This document shows positions 10,346 to 22,609 of a stretch of 64,000 nt of DNA, in pieces. The translations under genes were made by a program, and so were the position numbers. The stretch is from Amyloporia xantha. Lineage: Eukaryota > Basidiomycota > Agaricomycetes > Polyporales > Adustoporiaceae. Under the pieces are notes generated by a model, which was given only the letters and a program-made list of their open reading frames with translations, ran no database searches and was not told the DNA's origin. How positions within the stretch are numbered: position 1 is the stretch's first letter; the number at the start of each line of letters is the position of its first letter. The stretch is taken from the NCBI GenBank assembly GCA_036971615.1, contig JAYKKR010000002.1:496001-560000 (forward strand). The letters are read 5' to 3'.

Positions 10346-13300
10346 TCAATGCAGAATCTCGAACATATGATGGTCAGCATATTTATTTAAATAGAATCCG
10401 CGAAATGTGTTAAGAGAGTCAGAGTCCGTAAGTCCATTCGGGACTCGCTTCGTTCCGTAGACTCCTATTAAGTGTGCAGCGCGGAAGATCCACTCCAGTG
10501 AGATCACAGTTACCACTGGCCAAGGACCACGTCTCCTCGTTGGACGCACAAGCCACATTCCCGTATCTTCATCCACTTCATCCTCTACATGCTCATACCA
10601 CCGTACCAGAGCACATGGACAGTGTTTTCCACGGATCTTGATTGTAAAGAATAGAAGGATGCGCGCGATGTTGAAATCATTAGACGGCTCGCCGTTCGGG
10701 TGGCGTGTTACAAGAACACAATCAAAGCGAGGCTTGGCACCCTTGAACCAACGTGGCGTGGCTCGGATATGCTCCCGGCGCATGCCACCGAGACCTGAAG
10801 GATCGCTAGGGGCGTAGAAAGTAGCGGCCGCAGAGTAGAATACATTGATATTGTTGTCTGAGCTGCTGAACTTCGGGCATTGTGCAAGTGCGACGTCAAA
10901 GCCAGCTTGTTGGCGATCTGCATTCAGCTGATTGTATAAATAGCGTCGGATCATTTCACCCAGCTTTGGCTGATTGATCTCCGCAGAGAGACCATGGACC
11001 GAACGAGAATGCTTCCGTTCTATTGAAGCCGCAAACACGTCATTCAGATGTATCTCAAGATGTCTAGGGTAGTATTGACTTACGGACTGTTGACGCCATG
11101 GCAATATATGCATGGGCTGTTGAACCAGATAAAGCACCATCTTCGTCTTCACGTTCTTTGCGGTCATGCGCGGGCCTCTGACGAGCCTTCCTTATTTTAC
11201 TCATCTTCTTTGCGTTCTTGATGGCGTCTGAGTAACCTTCTATTTCATCATCATCATCGACTGTAAATATCCGTCATTTTCTCATCTATGTATGGGAGGC
11301 AAGAAGATTGAAATCTTACCTAGGGCTTGTAGTTCTGCGAGAAGACATGATTCCTTCATCATCCCCCGGTCTGTGAAATCTACCCGGCATGCAGCCAACT
11401 TATCGAGTCTCTGGTTTGTCAAGAGCATTTCACCAAGGGGCTCATAGCGGGAGGAACGGCGATACGGTTCCTTGACCGCTTTGATGTGCTTCGCCTCAGT
11501 AATAGAAGAGCAAAGCCCGTTAGGAGCACCATACTCCCATATTAGCAATCGGTAGTGGAGAGCAGAATGCTGTCGAGGTAGATTGAATCCTGTCGGGCGA
11601 ACACCGCAAGTCTTGAAAATCGGCCGATATCTATGGTATCTATCCAGTGCATCCTGCAAATCCGCGAGGGTCTTCTCGTTATGGACATTACGTCGAGCGA
11701 TGTAGCAGAACTCTAGGAATGCATGGATGGCACGGACCATGTCCCGTGGAACATAACCCACAATTGCCGGAAGATAGACCTATGATCAACATTTTAGAAG
11801 GGGTAACATGACAGCCTATCCTCAATTACCTTCATAAGAGCCTTGGAATCGTCACCTGTCCACTGCTTGAAGTTACGGCCCTCATGAAACCGTCGTAGTC
11901 CCGAGAATGCCGGTGCGACCGCAATTCTAAAGAGCATTCAGTGCATCTCCAATGCACATGTCAGGATGACGATAGACGTACCGTTGATCAATGTCGGCAA
12001 GGATGACCTCTGCTTGCTTTTTTTGGTATTTAAGTCTGATATAGGCTTGTATCCACTCGACGAGGTGGTCTTTAAATGTCCCTTTGATCAATTGATGCAA
12101 AAGATCAGGCGACAACAGTTCATGAATGTCAGCGCGTGGGAAGTCGTTCGTGAATGGCTGTGATAGTAATTGATCAGCAAAGCAATTCTGACGACAGCAG
12201 ATGATAAATGAAATATAAAATGAACACATGAAACTAAGCTAGTAAGCAACTTTGGTAAAAGGGTGTCAATGTGATCCGCATTATATGGCGAATCTCTTGA
12301 CCTTCCGAGACGTCTTGTGCCTGGAGTAGGCTTGCTCGGCGCGACAATTTCGCCTCTCCTGCCCACTCCTTGTTCACTTGCTGGTGCTATTTGCTTGTCG
12401 CGAGTTGAGTCTCACATTCGTGTAGTCAGCATCAATCTTGATGTCCCAGAAGGTCGAGTTGTCAATAAGGGTAGCCTCAGGCCAACAGCAGGAGAAGCGT
12501 AGAGCTGGCAAGGAGATTGTCGGAACGGAGTTGTAGTGTCCGTAAGAGAGCCCATCCTAAATTCCCACAGCCAACTGCGCTGCGTCGACATGAGGGACAT
12601 TTCCCGGACGTGGTATTTTGAAGCTGGACATGGTTGGCGAACGGAGACTTGAAGGTGATGGCTTCGGCATGTTACCTTGCGAGAATACCAGGCATAAGGC
12701 ACCTTCCTGCGCAGGTTTAGGTACTCGTTCGTGCGCAGCGAAGACATCATCAGCCTTCGTAAAGAGCATAACTGCATGAGTCACCGGCTGCTCCTTGTCT
12801 TCCGACCCGGAAAGATCATCTGCGAGTGCACGATTCCGTCGACCAGGACTGGAGAGTCTAGAGTCAGGAGGGGCCTTGACAGCTGTCGTAGACCTTTCTG
12901 TGTCCGGAATAAGAGATGCTTGTACTCGCGGAGACTCGATACTATATCCACAACCGAATAGAGAAGCGCGCTTGCCTTGGCAATGCGATCGACAGCCCGG
13001 GAAGCAGCTACATCGACAGACCCTTGTGGCTGGGGCGTGGAGCTCACAACCTGTGACAGGGATCAACCACCGGATACTACCCAAATGTTGACCACTATAC
13101 CTTATTGTCAGTGCCGTTCATTGAATAATGTGACTGCGAAGTTGACGGTCTTCTCCTCCGTAGAGACGACGCACGATTACGGCCATCGGGGGTCACGGCC
13201 TTCGTCAGCGCAGCGCTCACTAATTTGTCCTGAATCGCTAGGAAGTCGCCCTTGGTCAACCCTGTCTGTCTCCGCACAACATCTTCAATGTCCAATCCTT

Positions 13301-16300
13301 CATATGGAGATGTTCCTGGCATCGAAGAACTCGACTTGTCGACCCCGGAGACATTATGCCATTCTGAGTATTGTTGATCAAGACTAGTAAAAAGACCAAA
13401 TAATCGATCCTTCTTGTGATCGTCGTCCCACGAATGATAGCTGGATCCTGCTGATTCCATGGAAGATCTCGAGGAGTTGGCGATTGGAGAGAGCAGGAGC
13501 CCATGCGAGGAATCCAGCGAAAATGAAGCATGATGGTTCTGTTTCGAAGAACGACGACTAGGACTATAGCCGTCTCCGTTCGCGATGGAATTCGCAGGTT
13601 CAGGGAAAGAAGGTGAGGTCGTCGACTTCCATCTATTATGCGTCGTCGGAGTTGGTGAACGAAGTGGACGAGCCGAAATTTGAAGAGGAGACCCTAAGTC
13701 TACACCAGACATCGCAGACGGGGGTCGATCCTCTGCTGCCTGCGCAGGTGGAACATTCCCACCTAGCCCGCAATCCACCCAAGGGCAATCCGGTAATGCG
13801 GGTGAACGTAGTGATCGCGGAATAGACTTCGAGCGCTCAAGGGTGTCCGAGTTCGTGTCCGCGATGCTAGTGCTGCTACCATTTCTGCTGTGCGCCGTCA
13901 TGCTTTCATTGCGCACAAGAGCCTTGGTACCTGTCGGGCTACACACGGTGCTCCACGTCATGTTCGAGGGGGTACTCGGTCGTGGGGGTGTACCTGCCAA
14001 TGGTTGGAAAGTAGGACCTGAGAGAGGCGAGATGGGGCGTCTGCTGACCGGACTCGACGAGTCAAAGCCATCAGCGGTAGGGGAGCTACCACCATTGCGC
14101 TGACGATCGTCTGGAGTGAACCTGCCATTTGTACTTCGGTTGAAGAATAGGGGCGGCGTCGATGAAATTGTTGGTGGTACTGGTACGGGCGAGTGACGAG
14201 CCGTCGATGTGCTGGAGTTACTTCTCTGCACGGTAGTGACTAGACTCTGCGCGGGCATAGCTGAATATGAAGGAGTGGAAACCGGCAGACGAGGAGATAC
14301 AGCACGAGGAGTGGTCGAGGGAGTTTGATCGTCAGAATCGAAAGTCGGGTCACGAGGAGTCATCGGTCTCGGCATGCCTGGGATGTAACCAGAAAGACGA
14401 GGTGTGGGAGAGGTCGTTCGAGAGCGAGGGTACGGCGATGAGCGATGAGTGTCCTCTTGAGCCACGCGATCGTCTGACGAAAGGGCAGTTCCAGTGTCGG
14501 GCTCGGCCGACGGAAGAAGAGGAGAACCTCCCACCTACACGAGATTATGCCGACAAGTGTGAGTTGGATCCCGAACGAACATGAGGAGGGTGGAGAATGA
14601 CGCACAGCAGCAGCCGCAGCACCGTTGAGACTGTTACTGTAACCATGTGCTATGGGAGACCGTTCCATTACGATCTCATTGTCGCCTTCCTCTTCCAGCT
14701 CCTTGACTACTTCGTCCAGGGCCATCGACGCACGCTTCAGGCCTTCCAGCGACATCGGTTTAGATAATCGTGTGTTGATAACCTTATAGTCTGAACGCGC
14801 TTCAGTTGGATGCGAACCTTTAGCAGAGGAAAAGGACCAGATCGACGTGGGCGTACGTATGCAAAACGGACCTAGTCGCTGTACTCGTGGAGCGCACAGA
14901 GGGTCCCATGGGGGCCGACGCCAGAAATACGAAATTCGAGGTTTCGCCGTCTGGTGAACCCACTGATCGCGGACCTCTGTGAGCGGCGGAAGCCTATGTT
15001 CAATAGGTGGTAGGCATACCTCCTATCCGTCCCTGTCTGTCCTTGCCATCCCCAATACGTCTCGCTCACGCTGCGCTCGGAAATCGAAGATTGACGATTT
15101 CGCCGTCCGGCGACTCGGAAAGCACTCAGGACAGACTTCATGGACGGGCAGTGCTGTCCGAGCGCTTCGGGCTGTTCAGATCTCCAATCGCTGTCTGTAC
15201 TGGGTGTCCCGGTGTGCCGCACTGATCTGTACGGTCCATGGGCTGAGATGGACAGATCCGAGTTGCCACCCTACAGCATGTGTTCGCGACGTGTCCAGTT
15301 CATGACTCGACGTCGTCCCTTCGGCATACGACGAGCGATGGAACAGACAGATGGGAGGCGTGTCTACTCTAACACTACCGGGTGTTTCTTGGGGTGACAC
15401 CATAATCCCTTGGACTTGATACGCCGAGGGGAGGATGTCTGGACGGGAGCTGTGGAAAGAAGCAAGGGAGGCACGGCGTGCGGGAACGAGAGAGGGGGTG
15501 CGTATGGTGTCTATTGCCTTCGTGCCGAGTCCGTCAAGATCTACTTGCCCACTCTCGAGGTGGGAATCGAGCATAGGACATTGGGCTAGGGCGTGGATGA
15601 GCACGTTCAAGACAGGGTGCGCCGGGCGCGGGGTGTCGAGAACGGCATGGCAACGCGTTGTGCGAGGAGAACGCATAGAACTAGAACCAAAAGTAAGAGA
15701 ATGTTGAGAGTGCGCGGGAGAGCCGAAGCCTGAGGAAAAGCTCACCTCTGCAAAGACGACCTTGCTGGTGAGCAGCACACGCGCATGCACGTCCGGCCTG
15801 GCGTAGCACTCAACATCAGTGAGTAGCACAAATCAAGCAGGGCGCTTGATAAGCACTCGACACGCCAGTACTACCGGTACTACTGCAGGAGCGGGTGGCG
15901 GTAGAAGAACTAGAGGGGAGCAGAAAGTGAAACAACATATCAGACATGGTTGCACAGAGAGAATGAGAGTGTACTCACCCCCAAGTTGAAGCGCGACATG
16001 TTGCGGTACCTGCGCACACGGACTGTCAGAGGGCAGAATCGAGATTGGACGGAGGCAGGGATTACGAGACACTCCCTGTGGAGGGCGCAGCGCGACTGGT
16101 CAGGCGCTAGAGGATAAGACAGTAACGCGAGACGTACCGCCATAGATGATACCGTCTTCGACCATCTGGTTACGCCCGGCACGTGCACGGTCTTCGTTGA
16201 TCCACTCAGGCTGCGTCCAGTGCTCGCACGGAACGAGCCCGAAGGAGACCAGGCCGCCGATGACGTTGAGAATGTGGCTGCAATGGAGATGAGCATGGTA

Positions 16301-19300
16301 ACGAGAGAAGTGAGCGCCCAGGGAGCGAGGAGAAGAAGAGGCGAGGGAGGAGAATATCAGGCAATGGGTGAACAGGAATAAGAGCAGAGGCGAGAGAGGA
16401 CAAAGGAGATGATGGGCGGACGACGGGCAGACAATATGTGGGCGACCTGATTGTGGGAGAGGGGAAAGGATTGAGGAAGAAACAGGAAGGCGAACACAGG
16501 GAGGGGAAGGAGAAGACAGCGAAACGAGGGAGCAGAACGGGACGAAAAAGAAGGACGAAAGGACTGCTGGATGGGGAGGGGACGGGAAACGCACCGCTTG
16601 AACTCTTCGTCAAAGGGCTCGTCGTTGAGGAAGACCCACGGGTACCCGAACCGGCGGTTGAAGCGGACCTCGAGCTCACGGACGCTGCGGACCGCGCTGT
16701 CGACATCCAAGTTGCGCGCGAGCATCAGCATCGTTGTGCTCGCGTGGGCGGTCGCGTTCGGTGCGGCGGCGTGGGGCGGGGAGTCGGCGTCGGCATCGGG
16801 GAGGCCTGGGCGGTAGTAGTCGTCTGGGACGGACGCGAGCGGCTCAGCGGAGGCGGGGGACCATGCGGAGGTGAGGCGGGAGATGGGCGTGGCGCGGCCG
16901 TAGTCTTAGAACTCCTCTTGTTTAGTTGCGCGGCACCCACGTTGATGGGAGACTGCTACAGCTTTTGTCGAAATGAAGGGAAGTAAAGAGAAGTAGAGAC
17001 GAATCTATGTAGACGTTAGTAGCAGGAGACTCCATCCTTGTTGGTAAGTCCCGGTATACAACAACAAAAGGAGAGGTATCTGAAACAACAAAACTGAGAA
17101 ACTAGAGGCATACTCACTACTATGTCTCCGACAATGCCATAGTCAGTCCACAGCGTACCAAGCTCGAACGCTTCGACCAGAATATCTGTATGGTCACGCG
17201 ATCGTCGTCCGCTTCCGGCTCCATCCAGGTCGGTGTTTCTCGCTGTGCATCTGAATTCCAGAGCAGATCAAGATCGAATCATTATCCGTAAGAAAAGAGG
17301 GTTACTTAGCACACCAGCCTTGGACGATACATGCGAGCAAAGCTTGCTCAGGGTAATCTGCAATATATGGTCCAATGCCGTAGATAGCGCGCCTGAAATG
17401 ACCATCGGCACAGCGGACGATTTCAGGCTTTGTCATCCCAGGCTTGAGTGACTGCAATATTCTGGACAGCGATGTATGAAATAGCTGCCGGCGGAATTTG
17501 CGGAATCTGGTGTCATCGGTGTATCGTCGATCAGCTGCATATGCCATAAGTCGACCTCAGTCATCGTGATTAGTTCATGAGACAACCTTACCTTTTGGTA
17601 TCGCTAAGAATCCGATCAGGACCAGCGCATTACGATGCGCGCGTCGCACATTATTGTGCGTGTTGCCAATCCCCATGTAAAGTGGATAGTATTCGTTTTG
17701 GCCCGTTGCTACTGAGACTGTTGTCTTGTCACTACCGAGAACGATAGGAATGAACGCGCTCCCATGGGTTTCCGGATCTTCAGAGATAATGTCCTTTAAC
17801 AAACAAAAGATCAGTCCAACCAGGCATAGTGATCAAGTGCCGGTGGGTGACTAACACCTTGTCGCCAGGCCCAGTCCCCGGACATGAAATCCTTTACTTG
17901 ACGATGCCCATCCTTGTCAAACGTGCGGACTGGGCCGTAGTCCATCTCTCCGTTGAAGTCAGGATTACCGATCATATGTTGGGCAACAAGGTGCGGGTCG
18001 CGAAATAGAACATCGAATTCGGCCAACATCCATGGAGGGATGTCATCGTCGGGAAGCTCGCCTTCGTATTTCATACTGAAGCTCTGCCATTTGACGTCAC
18101 CCAGCTGTGTGCTGTTAATGGTCTTGTACAAATCCGCCGCGTTATTGAAGGGTGCAGTGTCGTTATGTTTGAGAAGTGTGGCAGCCCAGAGTTTGAGGAG
18201 GATATTGATGTTACCAGCTGACATCTGCTCCCGCGTGTAGAGAAATTCGGCAGTTTCGAATTGAATCTGACTCCTATAGGGTGTCCAGTCGTCATCTTCG
18301 GGTCTCTGTCTTGCAGGTGGTGGTGTACCCTGTGGCAGGAACGTTCCGTGTTCATCGCATGGAGTACCTGTTGAATCTGTGTCAGCGCTGAAATCAAAGT
18401 GCATGGTCTATTCACGTACCATTGATAAACTCATGAAACTCGGATAAAACTGGTTCCGCTTCAGAGCCTGAATCATCTGATCCCTCCACGTTATTCTGGG
18501 GCTGTTCCTGTTCTTCATGCTCTCCACCGAAATCCTGCAGATCAGCATGCCCATCATCGGATTCTTCAAGTTGCGGGTTATCAGGTTCATCGACGAACAA
18601 GTCTTCCAGGTCATCTGCATGTGGCGGCTCCTCAAAGACGTTCTCACGATCAAGGGAGTTGTCGCGCTGATCTTCTTGATCCTGGTCATAGTCAAATGGC
18701 TCCTCACCCTCTGACTCGTTGTGATTGGCACTGAGGCCTTCTAGATGAGACTCTCGCTCTTCGTTCTCATAAATATCGTCATCTTGAGATTCGTCCTGAC
18801 CTTGCTGAGACATACCCTCATCCTCCTGAGAGCCGGCATCATCATCTTGACGGCCATGCTCAGAATCTCTATGCAGATCTGAAGTCAGAAAGGGTCAGTC
18901 CTCATTCAAGCTGTACTCAGGACGGGACCGTGCACACTTACCAAGATTACGTGGATCAAGGTAAGACAAAGCATCAGAGACTTCTGAGCCATCCACATGA
19001 CCTCGCAGATCATTCGCCTCGCTTTGGTCAAAACATGCCTCCGATTCTGAGTCGGGCTCGTTGTCGGTATCGTGGACGCCGAGCTCAGCGTCCATGTCTT
19101 GATCTACGTCTGAATCCGATTTGTCATATTCTTCGTTCATATCACATTTGTCTTCTTTGCTGACTCGACTCGGGCTCTCTGTATCGAGTTATGAGTCTAC
19201 CCGTGCATCTCACTGTCTAGCTGTGTACTCACCTGCATCTCCGTCCCATGATGTATCCATCTCAGACTCCGCACGATCATCCACATTCATGAACGGTGGA

Positions 19301-19713
19301 TCCGCACTGACGTCGTCTTCATTGGATTCTCTAGCCATGCTCTCGGAGTCTGACTGGTACCCCGCATCAGTATCTATATGTCTGGACACATCAACTTTAT
19401 CTGCGCCGTGCATGCGATTTCGAAGAAGTGGTCGCCGTTCCTGATCTGGGTTGACCGCTAGTATGTCATTGACTTCCTCCGAAGCCCCCGACTGATGGAA
19501 CTTACCTTTCGTACGTGTTCTCTGATTGTCTTCTTGTCGCGGCAACGTAGAGGCACCGGCTGGCAATGCTACAGTAAGGCCGTGCCTTTGATGGACCGCT
19601 TGCTCATGATTCGTGAGTCCGAAACCTTCTCGAAACCATCGTTTGCATTGTTGGCATTGATATTTGAAGTGCTTGAAAGGAGGTCGCTCAGGCTCGCTGC
19701 GACTTGGTGCCAT
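10346..19713 (-). CDS. Plavaka-family transposase A
   Basis: It starts at MAPSRSEPERPP (19713). A C2H2 finger (CQQCKRWF...HEQAVH) is followed by long acidic, low-complexity exons (19.1-18.4 kb) and then the Plavaka core. Blocks in order: DWTPYRSQIQFETAEFLY (about 18.3 kb); LGSDKTTVSVATG (about 17.72 kb) with the first candidate catalytic Asp; DGHFRRAIYGIGPYIADYPEQ (about 17.4 kb); GRRSRDHTDILVEAFELGTL in a short exon at about 17250-17118; FPRADIHELLSPDLL (about 12.13 kb, second Asp); NGLCSSITEAKHIKAVKEP (about 11.5 kb, candidate Glu). It ends at NKYADHHMFEILH. Introns are short except the one between 17117 and 12157, which has gtgagt and cacag borders in phase but is nearly 5 kb long. I found no frameshift or stop in the exons. 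Whether the long intron is still spliced is unknown. Confidence 0.8.
12557..14815 (-). pseudogene. Ser/Pro-rich conserved protein, decayed fragment
   Basis: The piece opens after a cag acceptor at about 14815 with YKVINTRLSKPMSLEGLK, then KELEEEGDNEIVMERSPIAH. A long Ser/Pro/Thr-rich exon (14534-13095) holds LSGYIPGMPRPMTPRD, NGRFTPDD, SPIANSSRSSMESAGSSYHS and RRRRPSTSQS. After an intron at about 13090 it goes on with AKASALLYSVVD. There a two-base insertion (AT at about 12950) shifts the frame into SIESPRVQ and GRRNRALADDLSG. The style is that of a conserved basidiomycete scaffold or cytoskeleton-linked protein. I considered a KAR9- or formin-linked protein but cannot place it. It lacks both gene ends. 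Confidence 0.6.
15850..16906 (-). pseudogene. GT15 (KTR/KRE2-type) alpha-1,2-mannosyltransferase fragment
   Basis: The first piece reads DYGRATPISRLTSAW, a Pro-rich linker, then MLARNLDVDSAVRSVRELE, RFNRRFGYPWVFLNDEPFDE and EFKR. After an intron of about 300 bases comes VSFGLVPCEHWTQPEWINED and NQMVEDGIIYGG, then YRNMSRFNLG. The next exon (from 15909) reads FFYRHPLLQ, stop, YR, stop, YWRVE, where family members read FFFRHxLLQxYRYYWRVE. These are hallmark blocks of fungal Golgi/ER mannosyltransferases that add mannose to glycoproteins. The two stops, the missing N-terminal anchor and the missing C-terminal half mark a dead fragment carried by the transposon. Confidence 0.8.
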
Positions 19714-20001
19714 AGAGGTTTGTGTCGAGCCGTGACTTAGCAATTAGCAGAGGTGGTGTCAGAAAATGAAGAATAAATGGTTTAAATTGATTTCTAAATG
19801 TGAACAAGGGCCTGTAATCTACGTATTTGAGCGGATAATCCTGAGGATTCACCGAGTAAGCGCTGGATCACGCTGACGATAATTGTTGAAGTTGAAACTT
19901 ACAATTTTCGCAACGACTCCACCTGCCACTGTGTCTCCTACTTACCACCATCACTGCTTTTCGTTTTTCACGCACGCGTCGCGACATCTCCAGCCTCTGT
20001 T
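19714..20001. promoter_or_regulatory. Divergent promoter region of Plavaka A
   Basis: This 288-base gap separates the starts of the minus-strand transposase (19713) and the plus-strand partner gene (20002). Both genes must be transcribed from it. Plavaka B has the same head-to-head arrangement (50799-51322). Confidence 0.6.
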
Positions 20002-22609
20002 ATGGGTCCCAAAACACGCTCCTCGAATGCTGATAAGCATCCAGGGAAGATTGACGCTCCGGTAGCCCGACGTAGCAAAAAGGAAGTTGCGGCGGACAGG
20101 AAAGAAGCTGCCGCTCGTAAGAAATTACTTGAGGATGCTCAGAAGGAACACATTCTTCGTGTTGGACTTGTAGAGAACAAGATGGCAGCAGAAGACGATA
20201 GGAATGAACGCGACCGGGTAACGCGCCCAGCTGTCACTGGTCAGCCCCAACGTCTTTATCGCACCTACGCCATGCTCAATGTTCTTGATGAAGCTCCAAA
20301 GGCAGCGCGTCGGGCACAAGCTAAGCAGCCTGTCACTAGTGAAGACGAGCGTGAAGTTGGTTCAGGCAGTGAAGCGGAATTGACAGAGCCTGCTGGAAGT
20401 GAAGACGAACGGCCGGTGAAGAAGACCAAGAAACACCATGGTAGATCTGAAAGTGAGGCCGATGACGATCCACTCATGGAGGATGATCGCGAGTCGATCT
20501 TGACGATTCTCGATCAAACTGAAGAGGACGAGCCTGAGGAGATACAGCCCAAGAGGAAACTGAGGAAAGGTGGTGGTACGCGACAGGCTATCGATGAGTC
20601 CCGTCAGAAGCAGACTGGTCCAGGACACGCTGTGAAGAAGAACACGAAGAACGTTGATCAACCTCGTGATCAAGCTGACAATGAGGCGCCGAAACTTCCC
20701 AAGTTCGTTCTCCTATCTCATCCATCTTCATCATCTTCTAATGCAATGCATGCTGCTCTGTCGCAACTGCAGGACTTCCGCCAATGTTAAAGGCCTATCA
20801 GGTGGTGTCAAAAAACAGTCGGACGAGACCGCTGACTGGAACGAACCACCCCCAAAGATCGCTAGCACTAGATCGTTGGCTACGGCTACCTCCCTAGGTA
20901 AAACGGTTTCGCAGTCAACTCATGCATCTAGCGAGGGGTCGGTATTCAATAGAGGTGGAGGCAATGCAGCTGATATGCCGCCGGCGGTTCAAGTGAATAT
21001 CAGCAGCATTTTCAGCGATGATGAGGATACCGAGCGCGTTGCTGCTTTGTCCAGTCCGATCAAAGGTCCTGGGAAGCGTGCGACCAATAATGTTTGTTTT
21101 CCTCTCACTCCGTTTGTGATCCTTTTGACAGTATTTGAATTAGGCACTCGTCAAAGTGCGACCCATCGACCTAGACTCTGCAGTCACTCCCAAGCCAAAG
21201 ATGAGGCGCTCGACCACAGATGTATGACTTAGAAAATGCATTCGAGGATTGAGTATCAACTGACCGTGGATTCCCAGATGGCAGTCAAGGTCGAAGACAC
21301 CACAGACGAGAACCCTAAGCCACAGCAAAAACGCAAGAGATCTCAACTTGTAAGTAGTCAGTTCAGTTTCGATGGCAATCTAACGTTACAAACCTTACAT
21401 CTAGTCGGCTCCGAAAGGGGAGAATGGGAACAAGTCTAACAACATTAGTACAGACGCAGAGCCTGAGGCTGCGCACCCAACCAGAAAACTTCAAGTTGTC
21501 AAGGTCGAAGATGACGACAACGACGTCATTGATCTCGACGACGATGGCGAATCCAATGCGCGAGTAGCCACACGTAAGACGTGGACCAATAAGCAACTTC
21601 CGGCTGGCTCTCAAGATGGAAATCGATGGCAGGCCATCTTTGTTCCGACGTCGATACAGACTGCGGGCAAGAGCGACAATCCTTTCTCTATTAAAGGGAT
21701 ACTTCTGGCGACAATTCTGCAAGTGCTATGGGACTTCATTTATAGGAAGGCAGGTGTCTTGTATATTGTGAAGACGGTGCGATGCCCCGTGTTCAAAGTC
21801 GTAAGTCAGTTTCTATGATTTCGACCGCACCTTTACTGAAGCTCTTGCAGGTATCGCAGCGCATGTATGAGTGGCGCTCAGGCTTTGGTTCCTTATCCCT
21901 GACCATCATCAAGACGTACTTCAAGGAAAATGGTTATGCGACCCGGGAAAGTCGCCGACAATTCTCTACTCACATGCTGTACAAAAAGAGGTTTGCATTT
22001 CTTCATGCAGAGGGAGACGATCGTAGTGTAAGTGTTCGCATCATCGTGATAACATTTACTAAGGTGTACCCTTGTCATACAGGACTGGTCGGGACTGTTC
22101 CGTTCAGTGTTTGTGATACGTGCTCTGGCTCACCACGTTGGGTGCATCCGAAAAGCAGTTGAAGTTCCGGCGATCGACGATATGCTTGGTGCCCCACCGG
22201 TCGGAGCAATTGGCTTGGCGGCAGCCGCAGTACGTTCTCCCATTACATTTAAATGTTGAGATATTGTTATCTTACTGATTGTTAGATTGAACGAGCATTC
22301 AGACTATGGCAGATTGACGATATCATCTTTAAAGATGGAGTTCCGCAGATCCCGATGACTGTCAATCCGGATACAGGCAAAACCAGCGTCAAGGCCTCCT
22401 CTTTCGATGATGGCAAGTGGGGTGACAAGGCAGCCAAATATGCTGAGTCGGCCTCCAAGATGGAACCGCCTAAGATGCAGAAGGTTGTTGATGCTATGTA
22501 TGGATATGTCATGTCGATGAGTGGTAGGCGTGATGTCATCACAATTGACAGCGATGATGATGATGATGATCGCGGTTCCCTGGTTGACGGTCACGGTGGC
22601 TCAGACTAA
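20002..22609 (+). CDS. Plavaka A partner protein (second ORF)
   Basis: It starts MGPKTRSSNADKHPG at 20002. A basic coiled-coil-like segment (SKKEVAADRKEAAARKKLLEDA) is followed by acidic, disordered exons with a KKTKKHHGRS basic patch. Later exons include DDNDVIDLDDDGE, a globular part with TRKTWTNKQLPAGS, VSQRMYEWRSGFGSLSL and IERAFRLWQIDD, and an acidic tail ending at 22609. The gene in Plavaka B (48779-50798) has the same order and shares the (Q/K)xxYEWRxGFG block, so this is a conserved second gene of the family. Its role is unknown; DNA binding or transposase partner would fit. I see about six introns and no disabling change, but did not fix each junction. Confidence 0.7.

Larger units (their letters stand above)
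12237..17097 (-). other. Foreign segment carrying host-gene pieces inside a transposase intron
   Basis: The transposase exons on both sides join in frame, so this 4.9-kb stretch sits wholly in one intron. It contains at least two unrelated decayed gene pieces in the same orientation as the transposase: a mannosyltransferase piece (15850-16906) and a Ser/Pro-rich protein piece (12557-14815). The only flanking repeat I see is GAAACTA (12230-12236 and 17098-17104), so the given borders are tentative. I found no terminal inverted repeats, LTRs or transposase in it. Confidence 0.6.

Noticed and set aside
16100..16706. Long Ser/Pro-rich and Arg-rich frames overlapping the mannosyltransferase piece
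   Set aside because: They are other-frame shadows of a GC-rich exon and of an expanded intron.
12230..17104. GAAACTA at both ends of the intron insertion as a target duplication, or Helitron ends
   Set aside because: Seven bases can recur by chance and no inverted ends accompany them. No CTRR end with a preceding hairpin or 5' TC at an AT target is convincing, so the insertion mechanism stays open.
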